64,000 nt of DNA, from positions 37,587 to 101,586 of the forward strand of contig JAZJZF010000039.1 of assembly GCA_040389965.1 (NCBI GenBank), written 5' to 3'. Every line of letters starts with the position of its first letter. The first letter of the stretch is position 1. The notes under the pieces are model-generated. The model did no database searches and was not told the DNA's origin. It saw only the letters and a list, made by a program, of their open reading frames with translations. This DNA is from UBA4416 sp040389965 (GTDB taxonomy: Bacteria; Bacteroidota; Bacteroidia; B-17B0; Aurantibacillaceae). Shown one piece after another: positions 44,510-53,241 of this stretch. The translations under genes were made by a program, and so were the position numbers.

Positions 44510-45663
44510 ATAGCATAAATGTTCAAAAACCAAATTTTGTAAACTTAAACGCATTACGCTTTTTTGCCTTTTTTGCGGTGCTTTTGTCGCATGCTTATTC
44601 GTATTATGCGTATCATTTTCCTAATAAATATATGGAAATATTGCACCGGCATTTTTTTATAAATGGAAATTTGGGTGTTAATTTTTTCTTTGTGTTGAGT
44701 GGCTTTTTAATTTCATGGTTGCTATTTATTGAAAAAGAAAAGAGCGGTAAGATTGATGTTAAAGCTTTTTATTTAAGGCGCATCTTTCGCATATGGCCGG
44801 TATATTATTTAGTTGTTTTTATTGGATTTATGATGCCACTAATTACAGATTTCCATTTTATGTCTCAGCCCTATTTTCATATTACTACTTCTATAAAGCA
44901 ACTGCCGTGGTATTTATTTTTTTTAGGGAATTTTGATATTATTGTAAACGGTGCTTCCAATTTTATTTTGTCTGTATTATGGTCGGTATCTGTTGAAGAG
45001 CAATTCTATTTAGTATGGCCAATCGTTTTTATGTTACTATCGAAAAAGCATGTCCGGAATTTTTGCTTTCTGGTAATTTGTATATCTTTTATTTACCGGG
45101 TTAAGAATAATACAAGCCTTGTGGCATATTATTCTACCCTTTCTGCAATGTCAGATCTGGCTATTGGCAGTCTTGCAGCCTACTATTGTCTTTATAATAA
45201 AAAATTTATGGAATGGATAACACAATTATCAAGGAAAAAGATTGTACTCATATACGTTGCATTAATGGCCTATATCCCTTTGCATGGCTTTTCTCATATT
45301 TTTGGCGAACTTCCGTTTTTAGTATATCATCCTTTTGAACCCATTTTTTTCTCACTATTATTTGCATTAATATTACTGGAACAAAATTTTTCTGTTAATT
45401 CTTTGTTTAAATTCGGAAGGATCAAATTGTTTTCGGAGTGGGGAAAAATCTCGTACGGTTTATATTCTTATCACGCAATCATGTTCCCATTTGTTTTTAT
45501 TTTAACCGATGCTTTATTCCCTCAGGATTCATTCGTGCAATACCTCGTAAGAATTGTGTTTTCATTGCTTTTAACCATTATTTTCAGCAAATTATCCTAT
45601 AAATTTTTCGAAACGCCGTTTTTAAAAATTAAGCAAAAGTATTCGAGAATTATAATCATTTAA
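44503..45663 (+). CDS. Acyltransferase 3 family membrane protein (OafA/YrhL-like)
   Basis: The 386-residue protein has about ten membrane helices. The N-terminal signature is LNALRFFAFFAVLLSHAYSY with the catalytic-type His, followed by GNLGVNFFFVLSGFLISWLL, RRIFRIWPVYYLV and WSVSVEEQFYLVWP. These enzymes O-acetylate (or otherwise acylate) surface polysaccharides or LPS at the inner membrane. It is complete, ending 18 bp before an assembly gap. Confidence 0.9.
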   Translation: MVDSINVQKPNFVNLNALRFFAFFAVLLSHAYSYYAYHFPNKYMEILHRHFFINGNLGVNFFFVLSGFLISWLLFIEKEKSGKIDVKAFYLRRIFRIWPVYYLVVFIGFMMPLITDFHFMSQPYFHITTSIKQLPWYLFFLGNFDIIVNGASNFILSVLWSVSVEEQFYLVWPIVFMLLSKKHVRNFCFLVICISFIYRVKNNTSLVAYYSTLSAMSDLAIGSLAAYYCLYNKKFMEWITQLSRKKIVLIYVALMAYIPLHGFSHIFGELPFLVYHPFEPIFFSLLFALILLEQNFSVNSLFKFGRIKLFSEWGKISYGLYSYHAIMFPFVFILTDALFPQDSFVQYLVRIVFSLLLTIIFSKLSYKFFETPFLKIKQKYSRIIII

Positions 45664-45681
45664 TCTTAACGATGACTGATC

Positions 45682-45691
45682 NNNNNNNNNN
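45682..45691. other. Assembly gap (10 N) between acyltransferase and epimerase genes
   Basis: Ten undetermined bases in the intergenic space. The true distance and any small gene or promoter here are unknown; a change of operon could be hidden. Confidence 0.99.
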
Positions 45692-45739
45692 GTTTAATCA
45701 TTAAAATCGGTATCTTTATTCAATTATAGACAGTTATAA

Positions 45740-46672
45740 ATGGCCATTTTATTATTAGGAGCAACAGGCTTTGTTGGACGAAATATTTCTAAAGTTTTTG
45801 ACGGTCGTGGCATTCCATTATTAAAATCTTCAAAATCGGAAGGATTGGATTTATTGAATCTGCAAAATGTTGTAGACTTTTTTAAATCGGATGATATCGA
45901 TTACATTATAAATTGTGCGGCCCATGTTGGTAGTTTAAATTATGTATCGCAGCATGCTGCTGATGTTATTAAAGATAATAGCCGCATGTTGTTAAATTTA
46001 TATGAGGCTACATCCTTGCTTAAGAAAAAACCTGTTATCATTAATCCTATTGCAAACTGTACGTATCCTTCATCTTCAAATATCTTTACAGAAGAAGAAC
46101 TCTGGAATGGGCCATTACACCGTTCGGTAATGGCATACGGTTCTACAAAAAGGTTGCTGTTAAATATAGCGGAAAGCTTTTCCTGGCAGCATAATATTAA
46201 ATCTATAAATCTATTGGTCCCTAATATGTATGGTCCTTTCGATTCTACAGATCCAAATAAAGCACATGCTTTAAATGCCTTAATTTCAAAGTTCGTGAAA
46301 GCAAGGGAGCAAAATAAATCCGAAATAGATATTTGGGGAACGGGTGTTGCCATAAGAGAATGGCTTTATGCAGAAGATTTTGCGAAAATTGTTTTTGAGA
46401 TCGTTGATACAAATAAAACAATTGGTTTTGCAGAGCCCATTAATATTGGCCAAAACTTTGGCTTAAGTGTTAAAGAGCTGGTGGAAATTATTAATGGCAA
46501 ATTTCAGAATAAGTTTTTAATCAATTGGGATTTAACAATGCCTGACGGAGCGCCTAAAAAAGTAATGGATGATCGTAAATTCACGAAAGTTTTCCCTGAT
46601 TTTAAATTTCAGGATTTTAATCTGGGGATCGAAAACACGATAAAATATTATCATTCTGTTTATCCTTATTAA
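45740..46672 (+). CDS. NAD-dependent epimerase/dehydratase (GDP-fucose synthase-like SDR)
   Basis: The 310-residue extended short-chain dehydrogenase has the Rossmann motif LLGATGFVGRNI, NCAAHVGSLNYV, and the catalytic Tyr-Lys in YGSTKRLLLN. The segment VPNMYGPFDSTDPNKAHAL and the layout resemble GDP-L-fucose synthase and related nucleotide-sugar epimerases/reductases. It probably makes a nucleotide sugar for the glycan. The exact reaction cannot be assigned; no GDP-mannose dehydratase is nearby. Confidence 0.82.
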   Translation: MAILLLGATGFVGRNISKVFDGRGIPLLKSSKSEGLDLLNLQNVVDFFKSDDIDYIINCAAHVGSLNYVSQHAADVIKDNSRMLLNLYEATSLLKKKPVIINPIANCTYPSSSNIFTEEELWNGPLHRSVMAYGSTKRLLLNIAESFSWQHNIKSINLLVPNMYGPFDSTDPNKAHALNALISKFVKAREQNKSEIDIWGTGVAIREWLYAEDFAKIVFEIVDTNKTIGFAEPINIGQNFGLSVKELVEIINGKFQNKFLINWDLTMPDGAPKKVMDDRKFTKVFPDFKFQDFNLGIENTIKYYHSVYPY

Positions 46673-46673
46673 T

Positions 46674-47240
46674 ATGGCAGATTTTATAAATTCACCGGAG
46701 TATGATTATTCACTTCTAAAGAAATGTGGAGAAGACGTTTTTATTAGTGCGAAGGCTGAAATCCGAAGGCCTCATTTAGTCAGTATCGGTAATCATGTAG
46801 CAATAGATTCGGGTGTATATATTACAACGCAGGCTGAGATTAAAGACTACATTCATCTTTCACCTTATATTACGATAATAGGTGGTGAAAAAAGCAAAAT
46901 TGTAGTGGAAGATTTTGTAACAATAGCGGCAGGCTCGCGCATTATAGCCGGAAGTGATCGGTTTTTGGGTGATGGCTTTACAAGCGTAACTGTTCCGGAG
47001 CCATACAGAGATACTGTTGATTTTTCTACAGTAAACTTTCAGAGGTTTTCGGGGATTGGTACTAATGCCGTAATTATGCCGGGTATTACGATTGCCGAAG
47101 GCTCAGTTATAGGTGCTTGCGCCCTGGTAACTGAAGATACAGAGCCATGGACCATTTATGTGGGAACTCCTGCACGCCCTGTTAAAATAAGGCCGAAAGA
47201 AAAAATGATCGAATACGCGAAAAAATTGGGTTATATATGA
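46674..47240 (+). CDS. Left-handed beta-helix (hexapeptide) acyltransferase
   Basis: The 188-residue protein is built of hexapeptide repeats (for example VSIGNHVAIDSGVYI and GIGTNAVIMPGITIAEGSVIGA). It ends with the common YVGTPARPVKIRPKEK tail of sugar O- or N-acetyltransferases. These trimeric enzymes use acetyl-CoA. It could N-acetylate the amino sugar made by the DegT enzyme or O-acetylate another sugar. It starts 1 bp after the epimerase stop and overlaps the GT2 gene by 4 bp. Confidence 0.85.
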   Translation: MADFINSPEYDYSLLKKCGEDVFISAKAEIRRPHLVSIGNHVAIDSGVYITTQAEIKDYIHLSPYITIIGGEKSKIVVEDFVTIAAGSRIIAGSDRFLGDGFTSVTVPEPYRDTVDFSTVNFQRFSGIGTNAVIMPGITIAEGSVIGACALVTEDTEPWTIYVGTPARPVKIRPKEKMIEYAKKLGYI

Positions 47241-48115
47241 AAGGAAAAATTTCATTGTCATATATCATGACAACTTATAATAAATTGTCATATTTAAAAA
47301 TTACTCTGCCCTATTTGATTTCTAATTGTAAGAAAGACGAAGAGATTGTTATAGTGGATGGGGGAAGCAATGATGGTACCAGAGAGTATTTGGAAAAATT
47401 AGTTGAAGAAAAAAAAATTCATCAATTTATATCAGAAAAAGATTTCGGAGAAGCTCATGGTACTAATAAAGCAATGTTTTTGGCTAAAGGTGAACTGCTT
47501 AAGATTATTACCGACGATGATATTTTTGATTTTGAAGTAATAGATTTTTGTAAACGTCATTTACTGGCACATGAAAATATTGATATTTGCGGTACTGATG
47601 GCTTGGGTATTAGTTCAACAAGCAAGAAAAACAATTTTTTGGTAACCAAGTATCATACAGGATTTCAGGAGTGGCAAAACAGCAAAATGCCGTTTTTATT
47701 TTGTGGACTAAGCTACATGATAAGGAGAAATTCTCTTGCCAGGCTTGGCTTATTGAGCACACAATATAAAATTATAGACCTTGAATATTCTGTGAGGGTG
47801 TCGGCGCTTAACGTAAATATTGCCTTTTGTAATGCTTTTAGTTTTGTAAATATTGTGGGACCCGATAGTAATTCTAATAAATTTTATGAAAGCATTAAAG
47901 CTGAAAAGAAAAAATTAAAAACGCTGTACCCGAATATTTCTAATCTTAATTATTCAATTGGTTTTAAAGATGCACTCAAGCGAAACCTCAATAATATCGT
48001 TAAAAAAAATAATAAGGTTAGTGATACCGTATCGGTAAGTTATGCCGACCTGGTACAAAGTAGCCTCGTGGAATTAGAAAATAGAAATAAGAATATTATA
48101 ATGTCATTTTTGTAA
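47237..48115 (+). CDS. Glycosyltransferase family 2
   Basis: The 292-residue GT-A enzyme has the opening SLSYIMTTYNKLSYLKITLP, then EEIVIVDGGSNDGTREYL, and a metal-binding TDDDIFDF. The GEAHGTNKAMFLAKGELLKI segment is typical of GT2. It transfers a sugar from a nucleotide donor in the cytoplasm. The start lies in the ATGA overlap with the acyltransferase. Donor and acceptor are unknown. Confidence 0.85.
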   Translation: MKGKISLSYIMTTYNKLSYLKITLPYLISNCKKDEEIVIVDGGSNDGTREYLEKLVEEKKIHQFISEKDFGEAHGTNKAMFLAKGELLKIITDDDIFDFEVIDFCKRHLLAHENIDICGTDGLGISSTSKKNNFLVTKYHTGFQEWQNSKMPFLFCGLSYMIRRNSLARLGLLSTQYKIIDLEYSVRVSALNVNIAFCNAFSFVNIVGPDSNSNKFYESIKAEKKKLKTLYPNISNLNYSIGFKDALKRNLNNIVKKNNKVSDTVSVSYADLVQSSLVELENRNKNIIMSFL

Positions 48116-48127
48116 CGTATCATTCAG

Positions 48128-50386
48128 ATGAATATTTTATTCTATACTTCATTTAATTTAAGATCAAGAGATACGGAATCATTGATGAAAAGCTTTATCA
48201 AGCAAAACCATCAGGTGTCTTTGTTAACTCAATCCAAATCGGGATCGTATCATCAACACTGCTCTTCCTATGGAGTTCAAACTTTTGCTTATGAGGTGCA
48301 GACAAAAAACAAATGGTTGTTTGTGATCAAACAATTGCTCTTTTTAATTAAATTTTCCCGTAAACATAAAATTGATATCATATACGCGCATCTCGAAAAC
48401 GCCAGTATGATAGCTGTTCTGGCCCAGTATTTCATGAAGGCAAAAGTTGTTAGTTGCCGGCATGTAGTTGAAGAGCCACATTATTTGAAATCTAAAAACT
48501 ACCTCTTCCAGGTTAAATTAGTAAACGCCCTCAGCCCGAAAATAATTGTTGTATCCAATCGTTGTCGGGATTTTATGATTGAGGTGGAAAAAGTTAAGCC
48601 ATCGAAAATTATTGTAATTAATCTGGCCTATGATTTTAATTTATATGAACCCGTAAATGAGGAAAAAGTAAATGAAATTATAAAGGACTCCGGGGGTACT
48701 TTAAGATTTATAATGGCTTCAAGGTTTATAGAAAATAAAAGACCTGTTTTGGGGCTCGAACTTATTAAAAGATTAAAGGATGAAGGGTTAAATGTGAGTT
48801 TAATATTGTTGGGAAATGGCCCCTTGAATGAGGATATAACCAAATACATTAAATTAAACAATTTAGAAAAAGAGATTAAATTATATGGGTATGTAGATAA
48901 TGTATTGGATTACTTTTCAGCTTCTCATATACTATTAATTCCTTCCATTACAGAATCAAGTTCGGTTGTTTTAAAAGAGGCCGGTCTTGTAAAGATAACT
49001 GCCATCGTTTGCAGTGATGTGGGCGATGCTGAAGACTATTTAACCCGGAAAGAAATCTTCTTTGTGAAAAAGGAAACGTTTATGGAGGAAGCTATCGGAA
49101 TCTCTAAAACCTTTATCTCTGACCTGGATTCCTTAAGTAAAATGGGAGAGGCTTTATCCTTAAAAGTAAGAAACAGGTTTAGTATTGAGAATAATATTCG
49201 AAAATATGACAATCTGAATACGAATGATCTAACACTAAAAAGTGAAATCACACCAAGAATAGCATTTATATCATCACACATTCATAAGTCGCTGCAATTT
49301 GAATGGTACCAGGAAGAACTAAAGAAGAATAATATTTATAATATTCACATCATTATAAATACAATGCTTGATAAGCAGCCATTACTGCTGGATGAGTTAA
49401 ATAAATTGGGCATTCAATGTTATGTTTTAAATTATAAAAACACCTTTTCATTTTTTAAAATATTCAGGCAAATAAGAAAAATAATTAAACGGCATAAACT
49501 GAATTTAATACACACCACCCTTCCTTATGGTAATCTTATGGGGCAATTGGCAGCATTATCATTAGGGATTAGGGGCCGGATTACAACTTGCGAAAATGCA
49601 AGCTGGGCCTTTGATTACAATTCGAAAAAGCAAATGATCATTGATAAATTCACTTTTTGGTCTGCAAAAAAAGTAATTTCGGTGGCAGATACCGCTAATG
49701 ATTTTTTGTTGGGAAAATGGGGCCTGGATCCTAATAAAGTAATACAGATTAACCACTCTTTAAAATTTGAGGAATACGAAGGTGTTACGGATGATAGGAT
49801 AATGAAACTTAAAAATCAGTTAGATATTAAGGAAAATGATTTTATTGTAGGAATGATCTCAAGAACTGAATTTTGGAAGGGGCATGAATATGCTTTGGCA
49901 GCCATGCAAAACATTATTAAAAAACACCCTGACATTAAACTTCTGATTTGTGGTTCTATTGGTTTTGACCATCAAAAAATGCTTGATTTAATTAGCTTGT
50001 ATAAATTAGAAGATAATGTAAAATTTATTGGTTTTGTAAACGACTCTGTTGCATTCTTAAAACTTATAAAAATCCAGATTCATGTTCCGGTTAATAAATA
50101 CGTCGAAAACTGTGGTATCTCTATCATTGAGGGTATGGCTGCCCGAACCCCCCAGTTACTAACTTTATCCGGCTATTCTTTTCAATCTGCGAAACATCTT
50201 CGCAATGCTTATGTGGTAGATTATTGCAATTCCAAAGAAATAGAAGAAGGAATTGAGTATTTGTATTCAAATTATGATAAGGCGCTTAGCTTTGGTAAAC
50301 AGGCCTATCAGGACGCGTTAAATGATTACACCATTGAAATTAAATTCCAAAAACATATGGATTTATATAAATCTGTATTAAATTAA
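48128..50386 (+). CDS. Double-domain glycosyltransferase (GT4-GT4 fusion)
   Basis: The 752-residue protein contains two complete GT-B glycosyltransferases. Domain 1 (about 1-370) has FIMASRFIENKRPVLGLELI and the E-x7-E motif ESSSVVLKE. Domain 2 (about 378-752) has GMISRTEFWKGHEYALAAM and ENCGISIIE. Both keep the catalytic E-x7-E spacing, so both are probably active and could add two sugars in succession. Most GT4 proteins are 350-400 residues; this is about twice that. No frameshift or internal start is evident. Confidence 0.88.
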   Translation: MNILFYTSFNLRSRDTESLMKSFIKQNHQVSLLTQSKSGSYHQHCSSYGVQTFAYEVQTKNKWLFVIKQLLFLIKFSRKHKIDIIYAHLENASMIAVLAQYFMKAKVVSCRHVVEEPHYLKSKNYLFQVKLVNALSPKIIVVSNRCRDFMIEVEKVKPSKIIVINLAYDFNLYEPVNEEKVNEIIKDSGGTLRFIMASRFIENKRPVLGLELIKRLKDEGLNVSLILLGNGPLNEDITKYIKLNNLEKEIKLYGYVDNVLDYFSASHILLIPSITESSSVVLKEAGLVKITAIVCSDVGDAEDYLTRKEIFFVKKETFMEEAIGISKTFISDLDSLSKMGEALSLKVRNRFSIENNIRKYDNLNTNDLTLKSEITPRIAFISSHIHKSLQFEWYQEELKKNNIYNIHIIINTMLDKQPLLLDELNKLGIQCYVLNYKNTFSFFKIFRQIRKIIKRHKLNLIHTTLPYGNLMGQLAALSLGIRGRITTCENASWAFDYNSKKQMIIDKFTFWSAKKVISVADTANDFLLGKWGLDPNKVIQINHSLKFEEYEGVTDDRIMKLKNQLDIKENDFIVGMISRTEFWKGHEYALAAMQNIIKKHPDIKLLICGSIGFDHQKMLDLISLYKLEDNVKFIGFVNDSVAFLKLIKIQIHVPVNKYVENCGISIIEGMAARTPQLLTLSGYSFQSAKHLRNAYVVDYCNSKEIEEGIEYLYSNYDKALSFGKQAYQDALNDYTIEIKFQKHMDLYKSVLN

Positions 50387-50394
50387 TTGCATAT

Positions 50395-51165
50395 ATGAAA
50401 ATTTTAAAAAATAGTATATATACCTTACTCGACATTTTTACTTTTAATAAAGGATTTGCCTGTATTGTTAACGGATTCAAAGTTTATTTTCCTGCTAAAT
50501 GGTTCAGGTATTTCGAAAGTAATTATGAAGAAAGCAACGTTTCTTTTTTAAAATTGCATTGTAAGCCGGGAATGGTGGTAGTTGACATTGGAGCACATTT
50601 GGGGTTGATGTCTGTAATCTCTGCCCAATTAGTAGGGGAAGGCGGCAAGGTGTATTCTTTTGAACCCACACCAAATACATTTAAAGTGCTCAAAAAAGTA
50701 ATTACCATGAATCATGCTGAAAAGACGATACATCCTGTAAATAAAGCTGTAGCAAAAGAAAACAAAACGGTTGATTTTTTCTTGTCGGCCGATGAAGGAA
50801 GTAATTCAAATAGTCTGGTTTCCAAAAACCATAGAAGCAGAACTCCTGTAAAGATTAACGTTACATCATTGGATTTGTTTGTAGATAAACATAAAATAAA
50901 TAACATTGATGTTATTAAAATTGATGCAGAGGGTAGTGAATATGATGTTTTATTGGGGGCCAATAAAACAATCGTGCAATTTAAACCAAAAATAATATTG
51001 GCAATTCATCCTCCTTTAATAAGAAATAACAATCATAATATAGCTGATATTTATGATTTTTTGGTGGGTCATAATTATAATGTGGTTCTTAATAATAAAA
51101 CCTTAAGCAGGGAAGAATTTTGTTCAATAGAAGATTTTTTTGATATTCATTTGATTACTAAATAG
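50395..51165 (+). CDS. FkbM family methyltransferase 2
   Basis: The 256-residue SAM methyltransferase has VVVDIGAHLGLMSVISAQL, GGKVYSFEPTPNTFKVLKK and VIKIDAEGSEYDVLLGA. It is of the same family as the gene at 41819 but clearly diverged, so the two probably modify different positions. It lies between the double GT4 (8 bp) and a GT2 (1 bp), within the glycan operon. O-methylation of a sugar hydroxyl is the likely reaction. Confidence 0.85.
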   Translation: MKILKNSIYTLLDIFTFNKGFACIVNGFKVYFPAKWFRYFESNYEESNVSFLKLHCKPGMVVVDIGAHLGLMSVISAQLVGEGGKVYSFEPTPNTFKVLKKVITMNHAEKTIHPVNKAVAKENKTVDFFLSADEGSNSNSLVSKNHRSRTPVKINVTSLDLFVDKHKINNIDVIKIDAEGSEYDVLLGANKTIVQFKPKIILAIHPPLIRNNNHNIADIYDFLVGHNYNVVLNNKTLSREEFCSIEDFFDIHLITK

Positions 51166-51166
51166 C

Positions 51167-52054
51167 ATGCCTGTTTTTTTTTCTATTATAATCCCCACAT
51201 ATAACAGAGCGCACCTCATTAAAAATACCATTCGTACGGTTATTGGTCAAAGTTATGATAACTACGAATTAATAGTGGTAGATGACGGAAGTACTGATCA
51301 TACGGAAGAAATTGTAAAAGAAGTCATTGCGGAATACGGACATAAAATCAGTTACATTAAACAGGTAAACAGCGAAAGAGCTGCCGCACGAAATACCGGA
51401 TTAAAACAAGCAACGGGAGATTACGTGCTTTTTTTCGATTCTGATGATACCTTATACAATAATCATTTAGAGCTTGTAAAAAAATACATCGAAGAACATA
51501 AACAACCCGAATTTTTGCATGTGCGATACGATGTCAAAAACTCAAAAGGAGATGTTTTAAGAGAAGGTCCTGTATATCAAAGCTTTCCAAACAAAGAGCT
51601 TATCTTTGGCAATTTTTTAAGTTGCAACGGTGTTTTTCTTCGAAAGGATATTGCCTTAGAAAATCTTTTTAATGAAGATAGAGCCCTGTCGGCTATGGAA
51701 GATTGGGAATTGTGGTTACGCTTGGCTTGTAAGTATGATCTGCATTATATTAATACCATTACTTCGAGTATTATTGATCATGACGAACGAAGTGTTGTTA
51801 TAACCAATAAAGAATCATTAATTAATAGGGCAGAGGCAATTATTAAATATGTTACTGCTAATAAAGACGTTGTAAATTACTACAAAAAGGATATTTCTAA
51901 ATTCATATCAAGTTGTTATTCTTATGTATCTTTACACCTTTCCTTAACAGGAAAATATAAAAAAGATGCCTTTAAATATTTAGTGCGAAGTTTCAAATTC
52001 CCTCGCTCTTTATTTAAGAAACGTTTTTATGCCATTGTTAAACGCTTAATGTGA
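51167..52054 (+). CDS. Glycosyltransferase family 2
   Basis: The 295-residue GT-A enzyme has a textbook opening FFSIIIPTYNRAHLIKNTI, YELIVVDDGSTDHTEEIV, AARNTGLKQATGDYVLFFDSDD (DxD site) and the MEDWELWLRLA acceptor-side motif. It adds a sugar to the growing glycan in the cytoplasm. It overlaps the next GT4 gene by 4 bp. Confidence 0.9.
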   Translation: MPVFFSIIIPTYNRAHLIKNTIRTVIGQSYDNYELIVVDDGSTDHTEEIVKEVIAEYGHKISYIKQVNSERAAARNTGLKQATGDYVLFFDSDDTLYNNHLELVKKYIEEHKQPEFLHVRYDVKNSKGDVLREGPVYQSFPNKELIFGNFLSCNGVFLRKDIALENLFNEDRALSAMEDWELWLRLACKYDLHYINTITSSIIDHDERSVVITNKESLINRAEAIIKYVTANKDVVNYYKKDISKFISSCYSYVSLHLSLTGKYKKDAFKYLVRSFKFPRSLFKKRFYAIVKRLM

Positions 52055-53241
52055 AACAACCTTACAACATATTGGTTATTACTTATTGGAGCTTTTCAGA
52101 TGCTTTAATACAAACCTATACACTGCCATATCTTAAAATAATATCCCAAAAACTGCCTGCAGGAAGTAAGATTTTTTTAGTCACTCTGGAGAAAGAAAAC
52201 TTTGGAATAACCGCAGAAACAGCTATTCCGGGGATCTTGAATATCCGGTTTAAATACCTGGCTTTTGGTTTGGCGGCATCTTTCGATTGGATGAAAAATA
52301 TTTTTGCACTGAACCGAATCGTAAAGAAAAATAATATACAGGGCATTCACTCGTTTTGTACACCTGCCGGAATGATCGGATTTTTATTGTCCAGACTTAC
52401 CGGTAAACCGCATATTTTAGACAGCTACGAGCCTCATGCCGAAGCAATGGTCGAAAATGGCGAATGGAAAGCCAATAGTATTTCTTTTAAACTATTAAAT
52501 TATTTTGAAAGAAAGCAAACGGAAACAGCCTCTCAGATAATTGGTACAACAGCCGGCATGAAAGACTATGCCTTAAAAAAATTCAATACACAACTTAATC
52601 ATTTTTATGTAAAACCGGCTTGTGTTGATCTTAACGCGTTTAATTTAGGGTTAAAAAAAGACAGCGTTTTGTTAGATAAACTAAACCTGCAAAATAAGAT
52701 CGTATGTGTATATGCCGGTAAATTTGGAGGCATCTATTTAAAAGAAGAAGTATTTGAGTTTTATAAAGCCTGCTATCAAAAATGGAAAAATAATTTTGTG
52801 GCTTTGATATTAACAGGACATTCTGTCGAAGAAATGCATGGTTTGATACAACAGGCGGGCTTGCCGGTATCAGCGTTCAGGATTGAATTTGTAGAACATG
52901 CCCTCATTCCCAAATATATAGGCTTGGGCGACTTTGCTATCACCCCTGTTAAACCCGTAAACACAAAAAAATATTGTACACCTATAAAAAATGGCGAGTA
53001 TTGGGCCATGGGACTTCCCGTTGTGATAACAAAAGATATTTCTGTTGACAGTGATATCATAGCGCACAATAATATAGGTTATGTATTGCAACAGCCTGTT
53101 TTATCCGAATACGTAAACGCAGTTAATAAAATGGACGAATTACTCAAGGATCCTTCCGTTCCTTTAAAAATAAGGACTGTAGCAGAGAAAGAAAGAAATT
53201 TTTCGATAGCGGAAAAAGTATATACTGCTATTTATGCTTAA
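52051..53241 (+). CDS. Glycosyltransferase family 4
   Basis: The 396-residue GT-B enzyme starts at a GTG in a GTGA overlap with the GT2 gene. It has an N-terminal half with GIHSFCTPAGMIGFLLSRL and a C-terminal half with VCVYAGKFGGIYLKEEVFEF and NGEYWAMGLPVVITKDI. This is a looser GT4 pattern than the double protein at 48128. It ends the plus-strand run of glycan genes, with its last 14 bp overlapping the convergent membrane-protein gene. Confidence 0.8.
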   Translation: MKQPYNILVITYWSFSDALIQTYTLPYLKIISQKLPAGSKIFLVTLEKENFGITAETAIPGILNIRFKYLAFGLAASFDWMKNIFALNRIVKKNNIQGIHSFCTPAGMIGFLLSRLTGKPHILDSYEPHAEAMVENGEWKANSISFKLLNYFERKQTETASQIIGTTAGMKDYALKKFNTQLNHFYVKPACVDLNAFNLGLKKDSVLLDKLNLQNKIVCVYAGKFGGIYLKEEVFEFYKACYQKWKNNFVALILTGHSVEEMHGLIQQAGLPVSAFRIEFVEHALIPKYIGLGDFAITPVKPVNTKKYCTPIKNGEYWAMGLPVVITKDISVDSDIIAHNNIGYVLQQPVLSEYVNAVNKMDELLKDPSVPLKIRTVAEKERNFSIAEKVYTAIYA

